A stretch of 64,000 nucleotides of DNA from Rhynchopus sp. YZ270_cl-10 (GCA_964035575.1 OZ037838.1:1922001-1986000), one strand, 5' to 3'; counted from the first letter of the stretch, positions 1 through 10,435 are shown. Notes: generated by a model not told the origin, from the sequence alone. A program made the numbers and translations.

Positions 1-1116
1 TGCACGATAGCCCATTTGGCAAAGGATTTCCCCAACTCGGTACTTCCCAATCGTCTTTGTGAAGTACTACAAATACTAAAACACCTATTTATCAATCCCC
101 CCTATATTCTTCATTCATTTCTCTGTGTCCACAGATTGGCCTTTCTCCGCATCAACGTGATTGAGTGGCTAGGTCCCATCCGCTACGAGCTGCGCTGGGA
201 GGAGGGCGGCCTGCTCGTCACGCTTGAGTCGCGCAACGACATGGAGTACGTCCTCGAGCGCTACCGGAAGGGCGAGGGGCTTGCCTTCGCTGTGTCGTAC
301 TACTCAACGATGCAGTGGGGGAAGGAAGTGTTCACGTGGGACGTCGCGAAGCGTCGCTTGTGGGCAGCGTGCCCTGGGACAGGTGCCAGCTCCTTCCGAC
401 CTGCCGCTCAGGCGCCGCCACCACTGTCTGCCTCAGTGTTCGAAGAGTATTCTCGCACCTCCGCAGACGCAGCGTCCCTGCGTACCACTCTGGCAGATGT
501 CTTCGAGGAACACCTCTTCCCAGGCCACTGCGGCGTGGCCCTGCACAACCCACCCACACCACCCGACGCTGACCAAAAGTCTCTCGAGGTCTACGAGATC
601 CGCGACTCCGACAAAGTGCCCATCCCAGGCCAGGTCTTTCCCGTGCTCTTCGCAACAAGCCATGCGGTGGTGGCGGTGGTGGAGGTCAACTCTGCACTTC
701 CTGTTCTCTCTGAGGACGAGGCGAGGGCACATCCGTTGGGGCATCTGCTGATCCAGGGGCATGGTGGTTTGGAGCCGTATGTGCTGTGCAGTATGGATCA
801 GGTGCGGTGCGACCGTGAGCCGCTGGCACGCCTCATGACAGCAGTGGACATCATCATGAGTGGGCACGCCACGGCATCTGCCTCCTACACGGTTGCGGTG
901 GAAGGCCAACGTATGCAGGACAGCGACACGTACTCACTCCCCCCGCTCTGGACGTGCCCTGCACTGCAGCACAAACGTGATGAGATACTAGAGGTCCTAA
1001 CCGGCCAGGCCACAACCATGGATGTGCTCGATCCATGTGTCCAGGAGGATCTCCATGCATGCATGCAAACAGACATCACTGCCTATCAACAGCCACGCGG
1101 ACCTCCAGTAAACTGA
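1..1116 (+). CDS. PB1-like domain protein, 5' partial
   Basis: The frame is open from the window edge to a TGA at 1114-1116, so the true start may lie outside. Residues about 45-95 (from 137 on) resemble a PB1 domain: a short acidic, glycine-containing turn (RWEEGGLLVTLESRND) followed by a helix, as in the acidic OPCA motif that mediates heterodimerisation in signalling scaffolds and kinases. The rest, about 270 residues, is not recognised. It has a Pro/Ala-rich stretch near residue 130 and no membrane segment. The first 45 codons are AT- and pyrimidine-rich and end in CCACAG at 131-136, which looks more like the end of an intron or a splice acceptor than coding sequence. I would therefore place the first trusted codons after 137. 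PB1 is a pattern match by eye only. Confidence 0.55.
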   Translation, partial: CTIAHLAKDFPNSVLPNRLCEVLQILKHLFINPPYILHSFLCVHRLAFLRINVIEWLGPIRYELRWEEGGLLVTLESRNDMEYVLERYRKGEGLAFAVSYYSTMQWGKEVFTWDVAKRRLWAACPGTGASSFRPAAQAPPPLSASVFEEYSRTSADAASLRTTLADVFEEHLFPGHCGVALHNPPTPPDADQKSLEVYEIRDSDKVPIPGQVFPVLFATSHAVVAVVEVNSALPVLSEDEARAHPLGHLLIQGHGGLEPYVLCSMDQVRCDREPLARLMTAVDIIMSGHATASASYTVAVEGQRMQDSDTYSLPPLWTCPALQHKRDEILEVLTGQATTMDVLDPCVQEDLHACMQTDITAYQQPRGPPVN

Positions 1117-1750
1117 GGGGAAATTGTAAAATATTGGGAGAGATTGGGTGGGGTGGTAATATAACGAAAATTGAAAAAACAAAACGTTTGTGTGATGTCA
1201 ATTTTTCCCTAAGGGTGTGTTTAGGTTAGGACAGTGAAAGGACACTGAAAGGGTTTGTCAAGCTTTTGTCCACCTTTTTCCCCTGTTTTTAAGATACATC
1301 GCAAATTCCCCGTAACCGTACGAATAGCCCATACGTCGAGTGTTCCGAAAGGTGAGGTGTACTGTTGCAGATGCATATCATTTGCCACAACGCCTTATGT
1401 AGGAATACTCACATCCGTGTGTACATCTGTTGATTCCCTTCCAAGTGGAACCCAATATTGTATTATTTTTGTGATTTAATTGAGCTATACACTTTGTACA
1501 GCTCTAACGAATGAAACAATGGGAGCTGGCACCAACAATAATTTGGTCTACAAAATATAATAAAATGGGACCGAAAGGTGAAAACATTTTTTGAGGCGTT
1601 AACAACAAACATTAAAGACCACCGCTCCACTACCTGTTTCGAATAACGCGACCGACTTTTTATTTTTGGGGTGTGTGGAATACAAGAAAGTAACCAGATG
1701 ACTAGTACCCCTCCCTGCCCCACCTATTCTGTTTCTTTGGTGTTCCACAG
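1117..1750. other. intergenic, no gene seen
   Basis: AT-rich spacer between the PB1-like gene and the first LRR gene. No ORF with coding character, no tandem repeat and no convincing RNA gene is visible. The last 90 bases are pyrimidine-rich and probably supply the processing signals of the next gene. Confidence 0.5.
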
Positions 1751-1774
1751 TCATGTCAGCACGGTCTTTGCTAG

Positions 1775-1920
1775 ACAACAGCTCTCTGCGTACGACACTG
1801 TGTCGTTCTTGGAGACTCACTTTGCATGTGTCCTGTCGCGATCTTCTTTATTCTCCGAAGTGCATGCATCGTAAACTACAACACAAAACACAGTTACACA
1901 CAAAACACAACACAACAACC
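1775..1920 (+). promoter_or_regulatory. composite 5' leader of LRR gene
   Basis: Two modules are joined at 1820/1821. The first, 1775-1820 (CAACAGCTCTCTGCGTACGA...), also leads the propeller genes at 3951, 6706, 10530, 22967 and 47111. The second, 1821-1920 (TTTGCATGTGTCCTGTCG...), is specific to the LRR family and recurs at 27521 and 29218. The same joint is present at 27520. An upstream ATG at 1753 is in frame with the gene but lies in this leader, which is not a conserved protein segment in all copies. Confidence 0.5.
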
Positions 1921-2892
1921 ATGGACGTGACCATTCAAAGCTTCGATAAGAAGGACCACGTCATCAAGGTGGGTGTGGACGATACTGTGATGGACGTGCG
2001 TCGCAACGTGGCGTCTGCAGTGGGGTTGCACGAAGACAGCTTCAGCATGACGTTCGGAGGGGAGGTTATGTACGGAGCTGACGTGAGGAACCTGAGTGCT
2101 GGGGACACTATTGTGCTGACGAGTAAGAAGGGCGAGGCCATTGCAGCACTTCGTGCATTGGGTGAGAAGGACCTGACGGAGGAGAGGCTGGCAAATGTGG
2201 GGGATCCTCAAGTGGCGTGTTTGCTTCTGCAGGCAGAAGTTGCGAGCGTAATCAAGTTCATGTCAGGAGAGGAGTTCAAGCATCTTGGTGTTACAAACGT
2301 ATCTGTTGTGAGTCGCAGGTTGGACAGCCCTTACAGTGGTGACAGGGACGTCATCGACAGTAATGAAACACCCGACTCCTCCAGGTTGGGCATTGTGCAG
2401 GTGATGGAGACAAAGTTTTTTATTAACTGCAACATGTTGACAGCAATGGACCTGTCTGGGGTGACGAATGTCACCACAATACATGATAATTTTCTTCGTG
2501 GTTGCACGGGGTTGACGACACTCGACCTATCTGGGTTGACAAATGCGACCACCATTGGCTCGCACTGCTTGTATAATTGTGCGGCGTTAACAACAATCGA
2601 CCTCTCTGGGTTGACAAATGTCACTTCAATTGGTGACAACTTCATGCACTCTTGTTCGGCGATGCACGGACTCGACCTATGTGGGTTCACCAATGTCAAA
2701 ACCATAGGTTCGCACTTCCTGTACAATTGCACGGGGTTAACACGACTCGAACTCTCTGGGTTGAGCCGTGTCAGGCAGATTGATGAATCATTTCTTGGGG
2801 GCTGCCAAGCAGTCCTCACACCTTCCCACCGCTACAGCAGCCTCGTTGTAAGGAGGCATTGCCCGTACTGTCGTACTCGCGCGCCCTCTTGA
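1921..2892 (+). CDS. Ubl + BspA-type LRR protein (family 2, copy 1)
   Basis: 324 residues. Residues 1-70 fit a ubiquitin fold: strand MDVTIQSF, strand VIKVGVDD, helix VMDVRRNVASAVGL, then FGGEVMY...LSAGDTIVL. There is no C-terminal Gly-Gly, so it is probably a fixed Ubl domain and not a conjugated modifier. Residues 71-160 form a linker. From about 160 there are five good 25-residue repeats of the type LDLSGLTNVTTIG...F..NC, the BspA-like LRR class usually involved in binding or adhesion; a sixth, first repeat is degenerate. The tail RRHCPYCRTRAPS is cysteine-rich and differs from the copy at 29318. No signal peptide or membrane segment is visible, so a cytosolic location is likely. I chose the start at MDVT because all family members share it whatever their leader. 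Confidence 0.8.
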   Translation: MDVTIQSFDKKDHVIKVGVDDTVMDVRRNVASAVGLHEDSFSMTFGGEVMYGADVRNLSAGDTIVLTSKKGEAIAALRALGEKDLTEERLANVGDPQVACLLLQAEVASVIKFMSGEEFKHLGVTNVSVVSRRLDSPYSGDRDVIDSNETPDSSRLGIVQVMETKFFINCNMLTAMDLSGVTNVTTIHDNFLRGCTGLTTLDLSGLTNATTIGSHCLYNCAALTTIDLSGLTNVTSIGDNFMHSCSAMHGLDLCGFTNVKTIGSHFLYNCTGLTRLELSGLSRVRQIDESFLGGCQAVLTPSHRYSSLVVRRHCPYCRTRAPS

Positions 2893-3660
2893 TGCTGAAG
2901 ATTCTTGCGAATGTGGCCACCGCCACGAGAACATATCACACCCTCCCTCAGCCCCACTCTGTACATGTAATTTAGCGTTATCAGTAATGGACCTGAGGTT
3001 GACGAATCTGCCCGTTTTTTAACCTTTGTTTTTTTCAATCAAGGATTGCACGCCATAATTGTTTGTTCCACCCACACCCTATTTCATACGCAAGGCATCT
3101 CCCCTTGCCTGTACCCTACTTAATCCACTACTTTTCTTTCCCCATCCTACCTTACTGTGCTTGCACTACCCACCCCCTAATTTTCTAATACACCTACACA
3201 GCGCAGCATTGTGCACCTCGTACTCCAGTTGCATTACACAGACTGGAGATGTTGAGCCGAATGAGGGTTCGAGAAGTTGGAGAGAAAGTTGACCTATTGC
3301 CTGCTTCCACACCTGTGGTGTGTGGCACCCTGTAAGTTCTTTGTGAAGTGTTTACGTCAATATAATTTGAATTACACACGCAAACCTTTCCAACAGTTTA
3401 TTTATTTGAATGAAAAGAACGTTTATTTGCAACAGGATCGTGGCAGCACTAATCATATTCAGTAACCTGCAGGTTTTTGTTTCCTCCTTTTGAGCACAAT
3501 ACAGGAAAACGGGAACCGAAAAGGTGGGAGAGTTGTTTGACGACACTTGTACGCTTCCACTTTTTTTTGAAAGTCCTGAAGTACAGATGTTGATGTGTGA
3601 GAAGGTGGTGAATGAAGTAATAAAGTAGTCAGGAGCTCTTCAAACGTAGTAAGATCTCAG
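2893..3660. repeat. intergenic mosaic of family modules
   Basis: Contains diverged copies of modules seen elsewhere. 2930-3190 resembles 8760-9050 and 46330-46620 (CACCCTCCCTCAG..., CATACGCAAGGCATCTCC...). 3240-3400 is the exon/intron-like module also at 6207, 9047 and 13728. 3576-3660 recurs at 46730-46815. No protein gene of its own is evident. Confidence 0.5.
3332..3396 (+). other. candidate 65-nt spliceosomal-type intron
   Basis: Begins GTAAGT and ends CCTTTCCAACAG. Near-identical 63-65 nt copies lie at 6297-6359, 9136-9200 and 13816-13880. The preceding segment can be read openly as ...REVGEKVDLLPASTPVVCG before it meets the GTAAGT. Whether any of these is spliced cannot be decided from DNA. 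Confidence 0.3.
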
Positions 3661-3861
3661 GGCGGGACACAACACACCTCTGGGATTTGGAAACTATTTT
3701 TTCCACATACCACACCCTCCCCAGTCCCACCCTGTCACATTTCGCCCCTTTGCAGAAAAGGAACTTTTATGCACCTTATCCTTTGTCTACACATGCAACC
3801 ATGTTTTCAAAGAGAGGCAATTTTTTCAATAAAAAAGAAGCACAACAAAACACGAAACCAC

Positions 3862-3923
3862 ACACCTTTGTTTCCCCTCTGTACCTCCCCGCTCTCCTCT
3901 TTTGCAAGAACTCTCCTTCGCTA
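3862..3923 (+). promoter_or_regulatory. type I leader: pyrimidine tract and acceptor AG
   Basis: The tract TTTGTTTCCCCTCTGTACC...CTCCTCTTTTGCAAG ends with AG at 3907-3908, a good trans-splice acceptor candidate. The same leader precedes the genes at 6848 (AG at 6664), 10672 (10488), 23104 (22915), 27620 (27434) and 47254 (47070). Confidence 0.45.
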
Positions 3924-4940
3924 ATGACGCGATCTCCTTTGCTACACAACAGCTCTCTGCGTACGACACTCTATGTCGTTCTTGGAGACTCACTTCTACG
4001 AAACACGTATTTAACCCACCTTGTGCTTGCCCGCCCTCGCTTTGCCGACATCAAGTGTCCTGCTGAGTACAGTGTAGAGATGCCGTCTGCAATGCAGCGG
4101 ATGGAGTATTTAACGCTGTCTCCTTGTGGAGCACTCTGCCTCTATAAACAGGCGGAGGGCTACGTCACCGGCCTCGATACAGAAACCTTCAGCCCTGCCT
4201 TCAGGTTCAAAGTTGACGGGAGGTTCAGTGCACTTGCCATCTCACGGTGCAAGACACGCTGCTACGTGTCGTGCTATGAAGCTCTGTACGTGGTTGCACT
4301 TCCGGGTGTGGAGGTGCTCCGCAAAGTCGACGGCCCCTCGCTCCAAGTGTTCGCGTGTGGCGGTGTTGTTGTCTCCCATGTCCGAGACGGCGTCTCTGTG
4401 TATGACGAAGACCTGACGTTGCTCCGCTCTCTCTCGCACGGGGGGTGCATGAGCACGAACATGGCAGTATCTGACTGTGGTGAGTGGGTTATCACCTCCT
4501 CCCACAGTGAGAAGAACGTACGTCTGTGGGATGTGAACACAGGTGAAGATGTGGTGTGTGTGCCTGCGGATTGGAGCAATCACGTGGCGCTTTCACGGTC
4601 TGCCTCTGTCGTTGCTGTGGTGTGCTCTCCCAAAGTTCAGCTCTATGACTGGAGTGGTGCGGCTCTTACAATCTTTAAATACGAGAAGACTTTTCGCGTC
4701 TGTGACGTGCAGTTCACTCCATGTGGGAAGTACGTCGTTGTTGGGTTTGGTAATGGTGAATCCACAGAGTTTACTCTACACCAGTACGATGTGGCGACCA
4801 TGTCCTGTGTGCGTGTGATACAGGACGCCAAAGGACTGTTTGCGATATCGCCGTGTTCACGTGTGGTTGTGTTCGGCGGAGGTGACGCAGGTGACGCAGG
4901 ACGTAACGTCATTGTTACGCAACATCTGTACCCCTACTGA
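3924..4940 (+). CDS. propeller protein lacking the Ubl domain (family 1, copy 1)
   Basis: 338 residues if read from the first ATG after the leader acceptor. The leader (ending AACCCACC near 4019) is joined directly to the codons for VLARPRF, so the whole Ubl coding segment is missing while the frame stays open. Residues 33-338 form the family's propeller: LSPCGALCL, GLDTETF, VRLWDVNTGE, VQLYDWSG, VQFTPCGKY, LHQYDVATM, AISPCSRVVV and the C-terminal TQHLYPY, spaced like WD40-type blades. The first 32 residues derive from what is 5' leader in other copies. It may encode a Ubl-free variant, or it may be untranslated debris; an internal ATG at 4080 is an alternative start. Downstream lies the long 3' module. 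Confidence 0.6.
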   Translation: MTRSPLLHNSSLRTTLYVVLGDSLLRNTYLTHLVLARPRFADIKCPAEYSVEMPSAMQRMEYLTLSPCGALCLYKQAEGYVTGLDTETFSPAFRFKVDGRFSALAISRCKTRCYVSCYEALYVVALPGVEVLRKVDGPSLQVFACGGVVVSHVRDGVSVYDEDLTLLRSLSHGGCMSTNMAVSDCGEWVITSSHSEKNVRLWDVNTGEDVVCVPADWSNHVALSRSASVVAVVCSPKVQLYDWSGAALTIFKYEKTFRVCDVQFTPCGKYVVVGFGNGESTEFTLHQYDVATMSCVRVIQDAKGLFAISPCSRVVVFGGGDAGDAGRNVIVTQHLYPY

Positions 4941-5905
4941 GCGATGCAGTCCGCCCTGTGTGGGAAGTACCTCCTCGCTGTCGCTGAGTACTGCGGTGTA
5001 TTGATATCGTGCGTTGCATCAGTATTTGCGTTGCACCCTCGACCTACTAGCCTGTGAAGGAAGGTTTTCAGATATTTTCACGACAACTACCACACTACCC
5101 TTTAACTTTCTTATTCACTTTTCCTTTGTTGAAACACTCTTCTGTTGGTTCAAACTACAGACACAACGAAAATGTCAACATAATTTCAATTTCACACGCA
5201 AACCTTGCAAACAGTTTATGTATTTGCTGGTGGGGAGGGCCCAAACGACAGAAGTGAACTTCTTCTCTATTTTTTTACTTCCTACATGTGGTAGGCTTGG
5301 GATCATCTTTTAATCAGTTTTTCTTATATGAAACAACTTATATGAACGCACCTTTCGCTGCTTGAAGCCGCTCTGTTCTGTCTTAAGTTTACACACAGTG
5401 ACGACTATACTTTGCTGTCGTTCACAAGCCCTTATTACTTGCACCCGCGACCCTCGGGCGCATTGTTGCCTCCTAACTTACACAGTACACGTTGCAACTG
5501 TTCCTATCTTTTCTTGGACGCAGTCTGCAACACTTAAGACACACAGATGCAGTCTGATTAACGCAAAGGTTGAGATAGTTTAGTGCCTTACGTCACCCCG
5601 CAGCTTTGACTTACTGTCGTGGCTATTGAGACGTCTTTTCCAAGGCACGTAGTACAGGCAAAAGGTGCTTACCTCCGGTATTACTACTTCATCATTTTAG
5701 TGCGGTCGGATTGCACACTGGTTCACCGTGTGTTGCTCTATATTACACATTAACGCCTAGTGTGCACTCAGTTGGCTCGCTGTTGCACATTACATTACAC
5801 CATTAAGCCTATTCTTTACTGGCAAACAACCGCTGCTTTACAGCATCATTACAAGTAAACTACGCACATTAAACACTGTGGTAAATATTATTCCTATTTG
5901 TGGTG
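4941..5905. repeat. 3' module A, copy 1
   Basis: Long conserved flank that follows copies ending in TQHLYPY. It starts GCGATGCAGTCC and runs through CACTTTCGCTGC-type sequence to AAACACTGTGGTAAAT near 5885. Near-identical copies: 7970-8707 (3' truncated), 24217-24600 plus 26366-26820 (split by an insertion) and 41325-42325; shorter ones at 55990-56110 and 59054-59180; a diverged one at 14333-14630. Relative to the copy at 26740 and 42070, a stretch is missing near 5680. No coding frame is conserved among copies. Confidence 0.7.
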
Positions 5906-6206
5906 CTTCGACCCTTCTACTCTTGATAGTACGGGATCATGCACGAGAACTAGAGGGGAAAGCTACAGTTGTGCTGAATTGAATTGGAGAAGGGGATGCG
6001 TTCAATGCAGTGTCTTCCAACCACAGCTTCTCATCTCCCTCCCTTGGCTAGAGCCGAGCGAGGGGGAGAGGGCAGTATGGCGTGCACGATGAACGTCCTC
6101 CGCTGCACCTCACTCAGCAGGGTGATCCGCTGTCCGTGTCCACTTCTGCAGTGTCCTTTTGTGTGCTCCACCTCTCTCTGCAATCTCGGTGATAAATATT
6201 ACACAT
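5906..6206. other. unique spacer, no gene seen
   Basis: About 300 bases joining 3' module A to the intron-like module. Short ORFs overlap here on the + strand but have no recognisable domain and no second copy in the window. Confidence 0.4.
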
Positions 6207-6605
6207 ACTGGAGATGTTGAGTCGAATGAGGGCTCGAGAAGTTGGAGAGAAAGTTGACCTATTGCCTGCTTCCACACCTGTGGTGTGTGGCCCCCTGTAA
6301 GTTCTGTGAAGTGTTTACGTCAACATTATTTGAATTACACACGCAAACCTTTCCAACAGTTTATTTATTTGAATGAAAGTATTTAGTTTTGAGAAACAGG
6401 ATCGTGGCAGGTGTGTCATTCATCGTTGGTGTGTTCGCAGTGCAGCTACAACAGCAAGAACATACACCCTCCCCAGTCCCACCCTTTACACATTTCGCCC
6501 TTTGCAGAAAATGAACTTTTATGCAACTCATCCTCGTTGTCTACACTCATACAACCATGTTTTCAGAGAGAAGCAAAATAATCAATAAAAAAGAAGCACA
6601 ACAAA

Positions 6606-6847
6606 ACACGAAACCACACACCTTTGTTTCCCCTCTGTACCTCCCCGCTCTCCTCTTTTGCAAGAACGCTCCTTCGCTAATGACGCGATCTTCTTTTCTA
6701 GACAACAGCTCTCTGCGTACGACACTCTATGTCGTTCTTGGAGACTCACTTCTACGAAACACGTATTTAACCCACCAACCTTCTTATTTGTCATTGCGAA
6801 GTGACACCACCAACCATCACATCAAACACAACAGACCCCTGAGCAAT
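6606..6847 (+). promoter_or_regulatory. type I leader of propeller gene
   Basis: Pyrimidine tract with acceptor AG at 6663-6664, then a 183-base 5' leader rich in AAACACAACA-like sequence before the start. The upstream ATG at 6680 is in frame with the gene and could add 56 residues, but copies with other leaders lack it and in the copy at 22931 it is out of frame. Confidence 0.45.
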
Positions 6848-7969
6848 ATGATGGATGTGACCTTTGTGCTGGAAGAGTCAGGTGTGACTGCGACAGTGGA
6901 GGTGCCGTGCGAGGCGGACGTTGCAGCGGCAAAGGAGGTTGCGTGCACGGCGCTTGCTGTCTCGCCTGCGTCTGTCGAGATGCGCATTGGCACGCAGGTG
7001 CTGGAAGGGACGTGCCGTCTGCAGGACACTGCTTTTGATGCAGGGGTGCAGGTTGTGCTTGCCCGCCCTCGCTTGGCCGACATCAAGTGTCCTGCTGAGT
7101 ACAGTGTAGAGATGCCGTCTGCAATGCAGCGGATGGATCATTTAGCGCTGTCTCCTTGTGGAGCACTCTGCCTCTATAAACAGGGGGATGGCTACGTCAC
7201 CGGCTTCGATACAGAAACCTTCAACCCTGCCTTCAGGTTCAAAGTTGACGGGAGATGCAGTGCGCTTGCCATCTCAGGGTGCAAGACACGCTTCTACGTG
7301 TCGTGCTATGAAGGTCTGTACGAGGTTGCGCTTCCGGGTGGGGAGGTGCTCCGCAAAGTCGACGGACGCATGACGTACGCAGTGTTCGCGTGTGGCGGTG
7401 TTGTTGTCTCCCATTTCCCAGACAGCGTCTCTGTGTATGACGAAAGCCTGACGTTGCTCCGCACTCTCTCGCGCAAGGATTTTCACCACATAGCAGTGTC
7501 TGACTGTGCTGGGTGGGTGCTGACCTCCTCCCACAGTGAGAAGAACACACTTCTGTGGGATGTGAACACAGGTGAAGCTGTGGCATGTGTTCCTGCGGGA
7601 GGGAGTAATCACGTGGCGCTTTCACGATCTGCCTCTGTCTTTGCTGTGGTGCGTACATATAATGTGGTGCACCTCTACGACTGGAGTGGTGCGGCTCTTG
7701 GCAGCTTTGAAACTGAGCGGTCTTCTTCCGTCTCTGCCGTGCAGTTCACTCCATGTGGGAAGTATCTCGTAGTACAGTTGATGGGAGATGATCGACAACA
7801 TGCACTGCACCAGTATGATGTGGCGACCATGTCCTGTGTGCGTGTGATACAGGACGCCAAAGGACTGTTTGCGATATCGCCGTGTTCACGTGTGGTTGTG
7901 TTCGGCGGAGGTGACGCAGGTGACGAAGGAAGTAACGTCCTTGTTACGCAACATCTGTACCCCTACTGA
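6848..7969 (+). CDS. Ubl + beta-propeller protein (family 1, copy 2)
   Basis: 373 residues, intact. Residues 1-73 fit a ubiquitin fold: MMDVTFVLEES, TATVEVPCEADVAAAKEVA (strand-helix), VEMRIGTQVLEG, RLQDTAFDAGVQVVLA, closely following the ubiquitin pattern of sequence positions, with no terminal Gly-Gly. Residues 74-373 contain about seven repeats of some 40 residues with WD40-like strands: ALSPCGALCLY, VALPGGEVLRK, VSVYDESLTLLR, LLWDVNTGEAVACV, VHLYDWSGAAL, VQFTPCGKYLVV, LHQYDVATMS, AISPCSRVVVF. WD-type propellers are protein-interaction platforms. A Ubl fused to one suggests contact with the ubiquitin or proteasome system, which is inference. No signal peptide is present. Two adjacent ATGs (6848, 6851) are both plausible. 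Confidence 0.8.
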   Translation: MMDVTFVLEESGVTATVEVPCEADVAAAKEVACTALAVSPASVEMRIGTQVLEGTCRLQDTAFDAGVQVVLARPRLADIKCPAEYSVEMPSAMQRMDHLALSPCGALCLYKQGDGYVTGFDTETFNPAFRFKVDGRCSALAISGCKTRFYVSCYEGLYEVALPGGEVLRKVDGRMTYAVFACGGVVVSHFPDSVSVYDESLTLLRTLSRKDFHHIAVSDCAGWVLTSSHSEKNTLLWDVNTGEAVACVPAGGSNHVALSRSASVFAVVRTYNVVHLYDWSGAALGSFETERSSSVSAVQFTPCGKYLVVQLMGDDRQHALHQYDVATMSCVRVIQDAKGLFAISPCSRVVVFGGGDAGDEGSNVLVTQHLYPY

Positions 7970-8707
7970 GCGATGCAGTCCACCCTGTGTGGGAAGTACC
8001 TCCTCGCTGTCGCTGAGTACTGCGGTGTGTTGCTATCGTGCGTTACATCAGTATTTGCGTTGCACCCTCGACCCACTAGCCTGTGAGGGAAGACATTTTC
8101 AGCTATTTGCACGACAACTACCACACTACCCTTTAACTTTCTTATTCACTTTTCCTTTGTTGAAACACTCTTCTGTTGGTTCAAACTACAGACACAACGA
8201 AAATGTCAACATAATTTCAATTCCACACGCAAACCTTGCAAACAGTTTATGTATTTGCTGGTGGGGAGGGCCCAAACGACAGAAGTGAACTTCTTCTCTA
8301 TTTTTTTACTTCCTACATGTGGTAGGCTTGGGATCATCTTTTAATCAGTTTTTCTTATATTAACGCACCTTTCGCTGCTTGAAGCCGCTCTGTTCTGTCT
8401 TAAGTTTACACACAGTGACGACTATACTTTGCTGTCGTTCACAAGCCCTTATTACTTGCACCCGCGACCCTCGGGCGCATTGTTGCCTACTAACTTACAC
8501 AGTACACGTTGCAACTGTTCCTATCTTTTCTTGGACGCAGTCTGCAACACTTAAGACACACAGATGCAGTCTGATTAACGCAAAGGTTGAGATAGTTTAG
8601 TGCCTTACGTCACCCCGCAGCTTTGACTTACTGTCGTGGCTATTGAGACGTCTTTTCCAAGGCACGTAGTACAGGCAAAAGGTGCTTACCTCCGGTATCA
8701 GCCCATG
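7970..8707. repeat. 3' module A, copy 2 (3' truncated)
   Basis: Near-identical to 4941-5680. The module stops at ...CAGCCCATGATAGCTGG (about 8709), where it abuts sequence from an LRR-gene 3' flank. It preserves the empty site ATCAGTTTTTCTTATATT at 8345-8362 that dates the insertion at 24601. Confidence 0.7.
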
Positions 8708-9361
8708 ATAGCTGGGTGATGGAGCAGAGCCCACCTTGTGGTCCTAATTTTCCGATGATCCCTCTTATGTAAGTTGCCACCTCCCTCAGTCCCTCCCTAT
8801 GAAATTTAGCAACAGCAATGGACCGTGCACAGCTATTTTCCCCGCTCAATGTGTTAATCTTAGTTTCCCACCCCACCCCCACCCCTAGTTCATACGCAAG
8901 GTCATCTCCTTGCCATGCACCGCTTAGTGGTGTCACTTTTGACCCTACAGTCTTCTATTCTTCTTTTCCCCATCCCCCACCCCGTTTCCTTACTGTGCTT
9001 GCACTACCCACCCCCCTTAAAAGTAAGTAATAATAACCTACACAGACTGGGGATGTTGAGCCAAATGAGGGTTCGAGAAGTTGGAGAGAAAGTTGACATA
9101 TTGCCTGCTTCCACACCTGTGGTGTGTGGCACCCTGTAAGTTCTGTGAAGTGTTTACGTCATCATAATTTGAATTACACACACGCAAACCTTTCCAACAG
9201 TTTATTTGTTTGAATGAAAGTATTTTAATTTTGCATTTTAGTTTTGAGAAACAGGATCGTGGCAGCACTAATCATATTCAGTAACCTGCAGGTTTTTGTT
9301 TCCTCCTTTTGAGCACAATACAGGAAAACGGGAGATGAAAAGGTAAGAACCAGCTTTTTTT
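8708..9361. repeat. LRR-type 3' flank plus intron-like module
   Basis: 8720-9050 matches 22355-22640 and 46300-46620 (TTTCCGAT...CATACGCAAGG...CCTTGCCATGCACC). 9047-9200 is another copy of the exon/intron-like module, with candidate intron 9136-9200. 9260-9345 recurs at 3434 and 13918. No gene is seen. Confidence 0.5.
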
Positions 9362-9613
9362 GAGTGCAACATGTTGACAACATTAGACCTGTCAGGCATG
9401 TCGAATGTCACTGCAATTGGCGATGACTTTCTTCGTGGCTGCACGGGGTTAAGGACAGTCGATCTCTCTGGGTTGAGCAAGGTAGCTACCATTGGGTTAA
9501 GCGCTGTCACTGGCGTCGGTCCAGTATTTGTTTGGCTTCAGGAAAAAGTGGCCAAGGAGTGCCCACGTTGCCGTGGTCCTCCTGATACTGATTCGGATAC
9601 TGATGCTTCTTGA
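9362..9613 (+). pseudogene. LRR family fragment
   Basis: Begins inside the LRR region (GCAACATGTTGACA...) with no Ubl or linker. It encodes two clear repeats (LTTLDLSGMSNVTAIGDDF, LRTVDLSGLSKVATIG) and a tail with an acidic-serine end (DTDSDTDAS) found in no other copy here. An ATG at 9371 opens an 80-residue frame, but no leader precedes it, so I regard it as a 5'-truncated relic. Confidence 0.65.
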
Positions 9614-10435
9614 GCACATACCACCCTCCCTCATCCCTCCCCGTACATACAATTTAGCGACAACAGCAATGGACCTGTTGACGAATGTCACCACCGTTCA
9701 CAGCTATTTCCCCCCATCACTGCAACGTTTCCCACCCCCACCCCTAGTTCAGACGCAAGGGCATCTCCCCTTTCCGTGCACCGCTTAGTGGTGTCCTTAC
9801 GTCATTTTTGTCGCTATTCTTCTTTTCCCCATTTCTCACCCCGTTGTCTTACTTTGCTTGCACTACCCCCCTTAAAAGTAAATAGTAACATACACACAGC
9901 AGCATTGCACACCTGATAACTTCCACAGATTGGACATGTTGAGCCAAGTGAGGGTTCAAAACGGTGGAGATAAGGTTGTGCAATCGCCTGCTTCCACACC
10001 TGTGGTGTGTGACACCCTGTAAGTTCTTTGTGCGTAAAAGTTCTGAAGTAGATGTTGATGTGTGTGAGAAGGGAGTGAAAACAGTCATAGTGACCGTAGC
10101 ATTTCCCCTTGTCAACGGCGTTGTTTGACTATAACAACGTAAGTAGGACCTCTTCAAAATAATGCACGACGATCTCAGGACGAGATCTTTCTGTTCTTGC
10201 ACGTGTGTCATTCATCATTGGTGTGTTCGCAGTGCAGCTGCAACCACAAGAACATACCACACCCTCCCCAGTCCCACCCTGTACACATTTCGCCCCTTTG
10301 CAGAAAATGGAATGTTATGTAACTCATCCTCGTTGTCTACACTCATACAACCATGTTTTCAGAGAGAAGCAATTTTTTTTTGAATTTTTAAAAGAAGCAA
10401 AATAATCAATAAAAAAGAAGCACAACAAAACACGG
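9614..10435. repeat. intergenic mosaic of family modules
   Basis: 9614-9895 is an LRR-type 3' flank and 9925-10045 a diverged copy of the exon/intron-like module whose intron part is replaced after GTAAGTTCTTTGTG. 10200-10400 is the segment (TGTGTTCGCAGTGCAGC...CATTTCGCCCCTTTGCAG) that precedes type I leaders at 6415, 27180 and elsewhere. No gene is seen. Confidence 0.5.
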
